From Streptomyces sp. 11x1 (GTDB taxonomy: Bacteria > Actinomycetota > Actinomycetes > Streptomycetales > Streptomycetaceae), in NCBI RefSeq assembly GCF_032598905.1, contig NZ_CP122458.1, positions 10,131,001-10,195,000 of the forward strand: 64,000 nucleotides of DNA, in the 5' to 3' direction. The notes beneath the pieces were generated by a model, which worked only from the letters and a program-made list of their open reading frames with translations, did not search any database and was not told the DNA's origin. Shown here one piece after another: positions 28,545 to 35,629 of the stretch (positions are counted from its first letter, which is position 1; each line of letters begins with the position of its first letter). Position numbers and translations under genes: made by a program.

Positions 28545-30460
28545 CGTGCGGCCTCCTTGCCGAGCGTGACGGATCGGCTGCGCCGGGGTGCCCGGGTGCC
28601 CTCGTCGAGGCGCTGGAAGAACGCGAGGACGCGGTCCGTGACCTGGTTGGCGAGACGGCTGTTGAGCAGCAGCGTGTCGTGCCCCGCCCCCTCGACGACC
28701 ACCGTCTCGCTGGGCGCCCCGCGGTGGGCCTCGGCCAGTTCCCGGTGCATCAGCAGCTGGTCGGGGTCGCGGTCCACGGTCCGCTGCGCGGAGATCACCA
28801 GACCGGGTACGCCCTCGATCGTGGGGAGTCGGCCGGGGTACGCCGCGAAGTCCTCCTGCAGCGCCTTCCATTCGCGGCGGGCCGCGTACCACATCCGCGC
28901 GTCGGCGTACTGGGCGAAGACCTTCTCCTGGTAGGCGGCGGGCAGTTCACGGATCCACCACGGGTGGGTGAGCAGGGCTCCGGTGCCCAGGCGCAGGGCC
29001 CGGCTCATGGACGCGAAGGTACCGCCCAGGCCGGCGCCGGTCACTCGCTGCTGGGCGGAGCGGTTGAACTGGTCCGGGTGCGAGGAGTCGAGGTACACGA
29101 CACCGTGCACCCGGTCGCCGAGGTGCCGGGTGGCCCGGCGGACGAGCTCCCCGCCGATCGAGTGGCCGACCAGGATCACCTTGCGGTGCGGTGCCACGGC
29201 GCCGTTCACCAGGTCGACGAGGTCGTCGACCGACTCCGACAGCCGGTAGACGGTGGTCGCCCTGCGCCGACTGCCCGCGTATCCGGCGCGGGCATAGGCG
29301 ATGACGCCGTACGGGGTCTCGTGGGACAGGCGCTCGCTGATCCAGGCGTAGTGCTCGCTGGTGGACAGCAGGCCCGCGGCGAGCACGAACACCGGGCGCT
29401 CGCCGTCACCCACCGACATCTCCTCGTACTGGAGCCGGTTGCCGTGCCGGGTCGTCAGTACGCGGGAGGTCCGCCAGCCCTCGGTGGCGCGGATGCGCCG
29501 CTGGACGGCGGTGCCGGCCGCCACCGCCGTCGCCCCGGCGAGCAGGGTGAGAGCGGCCGGCAGGGCGCGGTCGTCGCGTCCCGCGACGGCCGGGTGGCTG
29601 CGGGGGGCCGCCGTGTAGGCGACCAGGGGGTGCATCGCGGGGAACGCGGTGGCGAACCTGCCGAGCCCCATGAAGTAGCCGTTGGCAAGGTGGAAAGCGG
29701 CGGCGCTCGCGAGGACGGGACGGGTCAGCCGGCCCTCCTTGAGATAGGCCAGCGGGAAGAGGCACTCCAGCGCCAGCACACTGTGGGCGAGCAGCCTGGC
29801 GGCCCGGGGGTTGCTCCGGATCCATGAGTGCATGCCCTCGTGGCCGTAGGTGTGGGTGCGCATCACGCCGGACAGGGCGGAGCCGTCCCGCCAGTCCGGG
29901 CCGAGCAGCTTGACCCAGCCGGAGACCAGGTAGGAGAGGTTGGACTGCAGGGCGACGTACCAGAGCAGCGCGTCCTTGGCGGCCGGGGAGGGCACCAGCC
30001 GGGCGCCGCCGGTCGCGAGCTGGACAAGGGTCGCCACCTGGTCGGCGCCGTCGCTGCCGTAGTGCTGACGGGGGCCGAGCAGAGCGGAGGTCGCTCCCAG
30101 GAAGAGGCTGCCCGCCCCGCGCCAGTTCGCCCTGCCCGGCAGCAGCATCGCGGTGGCGACCCCGGCCCGCGTGAGATGCAGGGCCGTCGTGGTCCGTGGC
30201 CCACTGACGACGTCGACCAGCCGACGCAGCAGGGGATTCGCGTGCGCGATGCTGTCCTTGGCGATCTCCCAGTCGTTCATGCCCCCCTTGCCCATCTCGT
30301 GGCGCTGGGTGAGGTATTCGAGGGACGAGGTGAGGCTCGTCGCGGCGGCCAGCCGCTCCGACAGCCCCAGCGCACGGTCACGGCCGACCGGCAGCGGGCT
30401 GAACACCGCGGAGGCGACCTTGCTCGGCACCGCGGAAGTGATCCTTCGGACGCGTTTCAT
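28541..30460 (-). CDS. HTTM-domain / alpha-beta hydrolase fusion, LinH/CypH-like
   Basis: A 639-residue fusion. The N-terminal half (residues about 75-345) is a multi-helix HTTM (vitamin-K-carboxylase-like) domain with LSYLVSGWVKLLGPDWRDGS. The C-terminal half is an alpha/beta hydrolase with nucleophile elbow VGHSIGGELV (Ser about 432) and catalytic His in VEGAGHDTLL (about 591). This architecture is that of CypH, the core linaridin enzyme implicated in Thr dehydration and related chemistry. ATG 30460 follows AGAGG; the open upstream extension is non-coding. It lies 116 bp after the precursor gene. Confidence 0.8.
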   Translation of the reverse strand: MKRVRRITSAVPSKVASAVFSPLPVGRDRALGLSERLAAATSLTSSLEYLTQRHEMGKGGMNDWEIAKDSIAHANPLLRRLVDVVSGPRTTTALHLTRAGVATAMLLPGRANWRGAGSLFLGATSALLGPRQHYGSDGADQVATLVQLATGGARLVPSPAAKDALLWYVALQSNLSYLVSGWVKLLGPDWRDGSALSGVMRTHTYGHEGMHSWIRSNPRAARLLAHSVLALECLFPLAYLKEGRLTRPVLASAAAFHLANGYFMGLGRFATAFPAMHPLVAYTAAPRSHPAVAGRDDRALPAALTLLAGATAVAAGTAVQRRIRATEGWRTSRVLTTRHGNRLQYEEMSVGDGERPVFVLAAGLLSTSEHYAWISERLSHETPYGVIAYARAGYAGSRRRATTVYRLSESVDDLVDLVNGAVAPHRKVILVGHSIGGELVRRATRHLGDRVHGVVYLDSSHPDQFNRSAQQRVTGAGLGGTFASMSRALRLGTGALLTHPWWIRELPAAYQEKVFAQYADARMWYAARREWKALQEDFAAYPGRLPTIEGVPGLVISAQRTVDRDPDQLLMHRELAEAHRGAPSETVVVEGAGHDTLLLNSRLANQVTDRVLAFFQRLDEGTRAPRRSRSVTLGKEAAR

Positions 30461-30576
30461 GGAACCTCTTTTCCTGATACTTTTGAGCACGTTTTTTCGC
30501 GTGCGACGGAACCCGCTGCCGGACCAGAACAGCCCTCTGGTCCGACAGCGGGTTCCTATGAGTTCACCGCCGGTCG

Positions 30577-30846
30577 TCAGACCGCGGGCGGCGGGCCACC
30601 GGCGGCGGCGAGAGCGGCCGCGTTCTGGGCGTTGGCCTCCGCCGCCAGGTTGTTCGCCTCCGCGGCCTGGGCGACACCGACCACGGCGCCGATGCCGGCC
30701 GCGGCGGCGCCGAGCCCCTCGGCCGCCTGGGCGATCCGGCCGATCCGCGCGATGCGCGGGGTTCCCAGGGTCGGGCGAGCGGCGACGTAGACGACACCCT
30801 CGACGGGGATTTCCACGCTGTTCAGCGCGTTCTCGGTGCTGCTCAT
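30577..30846 (-). CDS. RiPP precursor peptide, linaridin-like
   Basis: An 89-residue peptide with a strong ribosome site (AAAGGA). The N-terminal part MSSTENALNSVEIPVEGVVY is acidic and leader-like. Residues 25-30 (PTLGTP) fit the PxxxTP motif known from linaridin precursors. In CypA this motif spans the cleavage site, which would place the core start at Gly28. The remainder (RIARIGRIAQAAEG, then Ala/Gly/Val-rich sequence, then GGPPPAV) has no Ser, Thr or Cys apart from Thr29. It lies directly upstream of the CypH-like gene. No similarity to non-RiPP families is seen. Confidence 0.7.
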   Translation of the reverse strand: MSSTENALNSVEIPVEGVVYVAARPTLGTPRIARIGRIAQAAEGLGAAAAGIGAVVGVAQAAEANNLAAEANAQNAAALAAAGGPPPAV

Positions 30847-31066
30847 TTCTTTTTCCTTTCACGTTCGGGGCTTCGGAATTTCTTTTCTCCCGGTGCCCTT
30901 CTGGAGAAAACATTAGGCTCTCGCCGACCGCCTCCGCATCGATAAAAATGCCTATTCTCGGCGCCGTCCTTCGGGTGGCCTGAATTCCATGGGAACGGTC
31001 AACGGAGAACGGAGAACGGAAAAGGCCTGGACCGATTCGGCCCAGGCCTTTCAGGAACGGGTGCGC
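30847..31066 (-). promoter_or_regulatory. Precursor-gene promoter region
   Basis: This 220-bp gap is A+T-richer than average. On the minus strand it carries AATAGGCATTTTTATCG (30959-30943) and GCCTAATGTTTTC (30918-30906), likely promoter or operator elements. An intrinsic terminator at 31021-31051 separates it from the oxidoreductase, so the precursor is transcribed from its own promoter. The long untranslated leader ends in AAAGGAAAAAGAA before the ATG. Confidence 0.5.
31021..31051 (-). terminator. Intrinsic terminator after the oxidoreductase gene
   Basis: AAAGGCCTGGACCG and CGGCCCAGGCCTTT pair as a 14-bp stem with one mismatch around ATT. On the minus strand it is followed by TTTTCC, making a canonical terminator 15 bases after the oxidoreductase stop. 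Confidence 0.8.
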
Positions 31067-32497
31067 TCAGGTCTTGCCGTGTCGCCGCCCGAGGTGACGC
31101 AGGGCGGACGCGGCGGCGTTCGCGCCGCACATGCCGTGGGCGCCGGCGCCCGGCGGCGTGGCCGCCGAACAGATGAACATGCCCGGCACGCCGGTGCTGT
31201 AGGGGTCGAGCGCGGCGCGAGGGCGCATGACCAGCTGGAAGGCGGTGTTCGCCCCGGCGACGATGTCACCGCCGACGTAGTTCGGGTTGTACTCCTCGAA
31301 CGCGGCCGGCGGGCGGACGGCCATGTCCAGGACCCGCTCGCGGAAGCCGGGCGCGAAGCGCTCGATCTGCGCGACGATCGCCTCCGTGGCGTCGCCGTCG
31401 TAGCCGTGCGGCACGTGCGCGTACGTCCACACGGGATGGAGGTCGCCCTTCGAGCGCCGGGGGTCGGCCAGATACTGCTGCCCGACCAGCACGAACGGCC
31501 TCCGAGGCATACGGCCGGCGTGCACGGCCCGCTCGGTGGCGGCGACCTCCGCGTAGGGCCCGCCGAGGTGGACGGTGCCCGCCCGGCGGGCCGCCTGGTT
31601 GGTCCAGGGCACTCCGCCCTGGACGGCGAAGTCCACCTTGAAGGCGCCGGGGCCCTGGCGGTAGCGCCGGTAGGCACGGGCCACCCGGACCGGCAGCAGA
31701 TCCCCCAGGATGTCGGCCACCGTCCCGGGGGCCACGTCGAAGAGGGTCAGGTCGGCCGGGGGCAGGTCGGCCCGGGAAAGCACGCGCGTCCCGGTCTCGA
31801 CGCGACCGCCGAACTCCGTGAGCTGGGCGGCCAGCGCGTCGCTGATCGCCCGGGAGCCGCCGGCGGCCACCGGCCAGCCGTGCCGATGGCCGGCGGCGAT
31901 GATCGTCAGGCCGATCGCGGCGCTCGCGGGCCGGTCGAACGGGCGGAAGGCGTGTGCGGCCACGCCGGCGAAGAGGGCACGGGCGCTCTCGGACCGCCAT
32001 CGCCGGGCCACCGCCGCGGTCGGCAGCAGGGCCTGCGGTCCGAAGGCCGCGAGGCGCACGGGATGGCGCGGCACGTGCGCGAGGGGGCGCATGAGGTCCT
32101 CGGCCAGCGCGTCGTAGCCGTCCACGAGCGGCCCGAAGGTCCGCCGCCACCTGCGGCCGTCGCCCTCGGGGAGACCCTCCGCCGTCTCCTCGACCGACCG
32201 GTGCAGGACCCCTGCCTCGCCGGAGTCCAGCGGATGCACGCAGTCGATCTCCGGCAGGCACCAGGTCAGCCCGTGGCGGCCGAGGTCGAGGCTCCGCAGG
32301 AAGGGCGAGCCGACGGCCATGGGGTGGGTGGCGGAGCAGTGGTCGTGCAGGAGACCCGGTGTCAGTTCGCTGGTGCGGGTGCCCCCGCCGATGGTGTCGG
32401 CGGCTTCGAGGACGGTGACCTCGACGCCCTCCCGGGCGAGGAACACGGCCGCGGCGAGACCGTTCGGACCGCTGCCCACCACGACGGCCGTAGTCAT
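31067..32497 (-). CDS. Phytoene-desaturase-like FAD/NAD(P) oxidoreductase of the RiPP locus
   Basis: A 476-residue flavoprotein of the CrtI/amine-oxidase superfamily. The dinucleotide fold VVVGSGPNGLAAAVFLAREG and acidic VTVLEAADTIGGGTR are at the N-terminus. FICSAATPPGAGAHGMCG near the C-terminus is the second FAD-contact motif. ATG 32497 follows GGAGACGT. It precedes the RiPP precursor in the same direction but is separated by a terminator. It probably oxidises the peptide or an unrelated lipid-like substrate. Membership of the cluster is supported by position and a shared upstream motif, not proven. Confidence 0.75.
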   Translation of the reverse strand: MTTAVVVGSGPNGLAAAVFLAREGVEVTVLEAADTIGGGTRTSELTPGLLHDHCSATHPMAVGSPFLRSLDLGRHGLTWCLPEIDCVHPLDSGEAGVLHRSVEETAEGLPEGDGRRWRRTFGPLVDGYDALAEDLMRPLAHVPRHPVRLAAFGPQALLPTAAVARRWRSESARALFAGVAAHAFRPFDRPASAAIGLTIIAAGHRHGWPVAAGGSRAISDALAAQLTEFGGRVETGTRVLSRADLPPADLTLFDVAPGTVADILGDLLPVRVARAYRRYRQGPGAFKVDFAVQGGVPWTNQAARRAGTVHLGGPYAEVAATERAVHAGRMPRRPFVLVGQQYLADPRRSKGDLHPVWTYAHVPHGYDGDATEAIVAQIERFAPGFRERVLDMAVRPPAAFEEYNPNYVGGDIVAGANTAFQLVMRPRAALDPYSTGVPGMFICSAATPPGAGAHGMCGANAAASALRHLGRRHGKT

Positions 32498-32540
32498 ACG
32501 TCTCCTGCGTCCGCTCGACGATCGCGCCGGTCTGCCCGGC

Positions 32541-32573
32541 GCGCGGTGGTGCACGGTGCGCGGTGGTGCACGG
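32541..32573. repeat. 17-bp tandem duplication in the oxidoreductase leader
   Basis: GCGCGGTGGTGCACGGT occurs twice head to tail (the second copy lacks the last base), about 45 bp upstream of the oxidoreductase start. Confidence 0.7.
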
Positions 32574-32583
32574 AAAAGAATTG

Positions 32584-32608
32584 AACGGGCCCGCGAAGGG
32601 CCCGTTCG
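32584..32608 (-). terminator. Perfect hairpin with T-rich tail between the histidine kinase and oxidoreductase genes
   Basis: GAACGGGCCC and GGGCCCGTTC form perfect 10-bp arms around GCGAA. On the minus strand AATTCTTTTCC follows, so it can terminate transcription from the two-component operon. It lies between the A+T-rich promoter-like motif (32694-32716) and the oxidoreductase, so it may also act as an attenuator. Confidence 0.7.
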
Positions 32609-32693
32609 GGCCGATTCACCACTCTGCGGGACGAAGGAAGGCCGTCCCGGCGCCTTTGGCTCTCCCACGATAGAGCGATCGGCCGTCCCGGCG

Positions 32694-32716
32694 CGATTCG
32701 CAGAATTGCCTAATTC
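32694..32716 (-). promoter_or_regulatory. A+T-rich motif shared with the precursor promoter
   Basis: On the minus strand AATTAGGCAATTCTGCG resembles AATAGGCATTTTTATCG in the precursor promoter region (30959-30943). Both include TAGGCA followed by a T-rich run. A 14-bp direct repeat GGCCGTCCCGGCGC (32640-32653 and 32681-32694) lies alongside. A shared regulator site is inferred. Confidence 0.4.
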
Positions 32717-32732
32717 ACGGCCCCCGGATCGC

Positions 32733-34091
32733 CTAACTGGCGTCCCAGTTCATGTCCGGTTCGGGCTCGGAGGGTGCGTGCGGCTTCGCATGGCGTCCGG
32801 AGGATCGACGGGAGACCGGACCCGATGCGGAACCCGGCGCGGCGCCCTCCTCGGATTCCTGGAGCTCGGCTTTCGGGAGCACCGGGAAATGCGCGATGAG
32901 CCACCAGCCACCCTCGTCGTCCGGCCCAGCCGTCAGGGAGCCGCCAACCGCCTCCGCCCGCTCCCGCAGCCCGATCAGCCCGTAGCCGCCACGACCGCCC
33001 GTGGGACGGGAGACCCGCCCCGTGGGCCCCTCGTTGTAGACGTCGACCCGCAGCAGGTCGTCGCGGGTGCGGTGGACGCGCACCGTGGCCTGGGTGCCCG
33101 GAGCGTGCCGCCGTACGTTGGTCAGCGCCTCCTGCACCACCCGGTGGACCGCCGAACCCACCTCGGGCAGCAGACCGCTTCTGCGGGCGGCTCCGGTGAT
33201 CTCCAGCTGGGCGGTCGAACCGTCGCCCTGGCTGCTGAACTCCGAGACGAGCTTTGCGAGTTCGCCGTACGGCTCCTCGGGGCGTTCGAGGGAGACCTGT
33301 TCGCCGTCCTCGCGCAGCACCCGGATCAGACGGCGCATGGAGTCCATGGTCCGCTGCCCGGCCTCGGCGATGTTGCCCAGGATGGGGCCGACCTGGTGGG
33401 GCTCGCTCTCGTGGACGACAGTGGCGGCGTGCGCCTGCGCGATGATGCCCGTCACGTGGTGGGCGACGAAGTCGTGCAGTTCCCGGGCGAGTTGGATCCG
33501 CTCGGCGAGCCTGACGGCGGCGATCGTGCGCCGGCGCCGGGCGTCCAGGGTGCGCAGGTAGCACCCCGCGCCGACGGCGCCACCGACCGCGAACGTCAGC
33601 AGGAACGGGTACGTGAGGGTGATCCCCATACCTCCTGTGCGCAGGGGCTCGTCGATGACGCTGGCCCCCATCGCGGCGGCCAGCGCGAAGGCGACCCGGG
33701 GTCGGGCCACCTGGCGGCAGGTGCGGGCGATCAGGACCAGCATGCACGCCGTCTCCAGGAGCCCCCACTGGGGCATGGCCCAGCCCGTCAGGGAGATGCT
33801 CAGGGTCACCGTCGACGAGACGGCCGCGGCGGCCCCGGTACGCCAAGTGATGCTCAGCCGTGATTCGGGCACGAGCACCAGGGCCAGGGCGGCGGGGCCC
33901 GTCACCAGCGGCAACCAGTCGAGAGGGCCACGATGGTGCGACACGATGATGCCGACGTCGAGCAGCCACAGCACACCCAGCGCCGGGTACAGGGCGTGGC
34001 GGTCCAGCCGTCGCGCGGGTAGCCGGGGGCGGCCGTGGTGGTGCGGCTGGGTTGCTCGTGCCGAGAGTGCCCCGAGTGACGAAGTTGTCAT
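32733..34091 (-). CDS. NarL-type sensor histidine kinase
   Basis: A 452-residue membrane kinase of the HisKA_3 class. Five or six transmembrane helices fill residues 30-180, followed by the H-box LARELHDFVAHHVTGI (His about 208) and the HATPase domain with VVQEALTNVRRHA and GYGLIGLRERAE. A Ser/Pro-rich tail of 45 residues follows. It lies 99 bp downstream of its cognate response regulator on the same strand. It is immediately upstream of the RiPP-locus oxidoreductase, so it may control that locus. The signal sensed is unknown. Confidence 0.88.
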   Translation of the reverse strand: MTTSSLGALSARATQPHHHGRPRLPARRLDRHALYPALGVLWLLDVGIIVSHHRGPLDWLPLVTGPAALALVLVPESRLSITWRTGAAAAVSSTVTLSISLTGWAMPQWGLLETACMLVLIARTCRQVARPRVAFALAAAMGASVIDEPLRTGGMGITLTYPFLLTFAVGGAVGAGCYLRTLDARRRRTIAAVRLAERIQLARELHDFVAHHVTGIIAQAHAATVVHESEPHQVGPILGNIAEAGQRTMDSMRRLIRVLREDGEQVSLERPEEPYGELAKLVSEFSSQGDGSTAQLEITGAARRSGLLPEVGSAVHRVVQEALTNVRRHAPGTQATVRVHRTRDDLLRVDVYNEGPTGRVSRPTGGRGGYGLIGLRERAEAVGGSLTAGPDDEGGWWLIAHFPVLPKAELQESEEGAAPGSASGPVSRRSSGRHAKPHAPSEPEPDMNWDAS

Positions 34092-34190
34092 AGAACCGGA
34101 GGCTAGGCATGTGCATGCCTCCCCGGCAGAAGGTGGATCAATGTGTGGGAAGCGTCATAGATCCATTACAGGGCGTTCGGGGAATCCCCG

Positions 34191-34868
34191 TCAGTGCCCG
34201 GTCCGTACCATCCCGTTGGCCCAGGCCCAGGCGGCCACCTCGACGCGGTTGCGTACGCCGAGCTTGTGGTGGATGTGCCCCAGATGTGTCTTCACGGTGG
34301 ACAGCGACAGACACAGCTCGTCGCTGATCTCCTGATTGGTCCGGCCCACCGCGACCAGACGGGCCACCTCCAACTCCCGTGCGCTGAGCGAGGATTCGGT
34401 CACCCCGGTGCCCTCCGCCGGGGTCGCCGACCGCTCCTCCAGATGCTTCAGCAGCCGGACCGTCACCGCGGGCGAGACCAGTGCGTCACCGCGGGCCGCC
34501 GCCCGCACCGCCTCGATCAGCAGCGCGGGCGCCGCGTCCTTGAGGAGGAAGCCGCACGCTCCGTTGCGCAGAGCGATGTTGAGGTAGTCGTCCTGGTCGA
34601 AGCTGGTGACCACCACCACCTGGGTCGGGTGTGTGGCCCCCGGTCCGGCCAGCAGCCGGGTCACCTCCAGCCCGTCCAGCTTCGGCATCCGGATGTCCAC
34701 CAGACACACATCCGGCCGCAAGGCGCGCGCCGCCTCCACGCACGCGAGTCCGTCGGCTGCCTCTCCGATCACCTCGATTCCCTCCTGGGCGTCGAGGATG
34801 AGACGGAAACCGGCCCGGATCAGATCCTGGTCGTCGGCGATCATCACACGTGTGGGGGTGCTGCTCAC
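34191..34868 (-). CDS. NarL/LuxR-type response regulator
   Basis: A 225-residue regulator. The receiver domain has DDQDL, the phospho-acceptor Asp in VCLVDIRMPKLDG and the conserved Lys in FLLKDAAP. The C-terminal helix-turn-helix is LSARELEVARLVAVGRTNQE followed by LSLSTVKTHLGHI. GTG 34868 is chosen as start because the receiver fold begins two residues later; in-frame ATGs upstream at 34880 and 34892 are alternatives. It pairs with the downstream histidine kinase. Confidence 0.88.
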   Translation of the reverse strand: MSSTPTRVMIADDQDLIRAGFRLILDAQEGIEVIGEAADGLACVEAARALRPDVCLVDIRMPKLDGLEVTRLLAGPGATHPTQVVVVTSFDQDDYLNIALRNGACGFLLKDAAPALLIEAVRAAARGDALVSPAVTVRLLKHLEERSATPAEGTGVTESSLSARELEVARLVAVGRTNQEISDELCLSLSTVKTHLGHIHHKLGVRNRVEVAAWAWANGMVRTGH

Positions 34869-35133
34869 GCGGCCGAGCATGCCATGGATCATCCGCCCGG
34901 TCCGGCGGTCCCGGGAAGCGGACGGGCGAACTCCCATGCCGAATCGGGCGGTTGGCGCTTACCCGGCGAAAGTTCCGCCCCGGAGCGAGGGACCGAGGCC
35001 GATCGGCCGATGACTACCGCCAGGTATCGGTCGAATGGTCGATGGCCGTTGCCCGGGTGTCACGGAAGAGTCACAGCGCAGCCAACGAACGACAGCGGGT
35101 CCTCGACCCCTACTTTGAACAAGGCAGGCACCC

Positions 35134-35508
35134 ATGACAGTGGACAGCTCCGGCCGACTCAGCGCCCGGGAAATGGAGATCCTCCTTCTGGCAGCCCACG
35201 GCATGTCGGATGCGGACATGTCCCGTGAGCTGTCGATCTCACCCCGCACGGTAGCCTCCCATATGCGCAGCATCCGGGAGAAGTTGTGCGCGAAGAACCG
35301 TACGCATCTGGTGGTCACCGCGTTGCGCGCGGGAATCCTGGCGCTGCGCACGGACCGCACGGACAGGACGGCCTGGACGGACGGCATGGGTGAAACGTTC
35401 CGCTTGACTGGCCGGAGCGGAGTCCGGGCCCGGCCCGCCGGCATCGCGTGGCAGGTGGCTGAGCGTCGCATCTCCGAGTACCGGACACATCGAGTGCCCC
35501 GGCCCTAG
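35134..35508 (+). CDS. Stand-alone LuxR-type HTH regulator
   Basis: A 124-residue protein consisting of a LuxR helix-turn-helix at residues 8-65 (LSAREMEILLLAAHGMSDAD, TVASHMRSIREKL) and a basic, disordered tail. No receiver or ligand-binding domain is attached. Such free DNA-binding proteins often serve as pathway-specific regulators in Streptomyces secondary metabolite loci. It lies between the two two-component systems, in opposite orientation. Confidence 0.75.
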   Translation: MTVDSSGRLSAREMEILLLAAHGMSDADMSRELSISPRTVASHMRSIREKLCAKNRTHLVVTALRAGILALRTDRTDRTAWTDGMGETFRLTGRSGVRARPAGIAWQVAERRISEYRTHRVPRP

Positions 35509-35629
35509 CGCGGCCCGGGGTGCGTGTGCGTCAGTTGCCGAACCAGGGCGGCGGCTTCGATCGCTGCCGTGACGGTGATCGTGCTTCTCTGATGGACAGC
35601 AGAAAACAATCAGGGCGGACCGTGCGGGC

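Noticed and set aside
27924..30846. Sporulation-delaying-protein (SdpABC) toxin locus
   Set aside because: The SdpA-like and HTTM proteins fit in part, but the peptide has no cysteines for the SDP disulfide. The hydrolase fusion, PxxxTP motif, exporter and methyltransferase fit linaridins better. Kept as the main alternative.
31067..32497. Carotenoid phytoene desaturase
   Set aside because: The fold is CrtI-like, but no phytoene synthase, cyclase or other carotenoid gene is nearby; a tailoring oxidoreductase is the safer reading.
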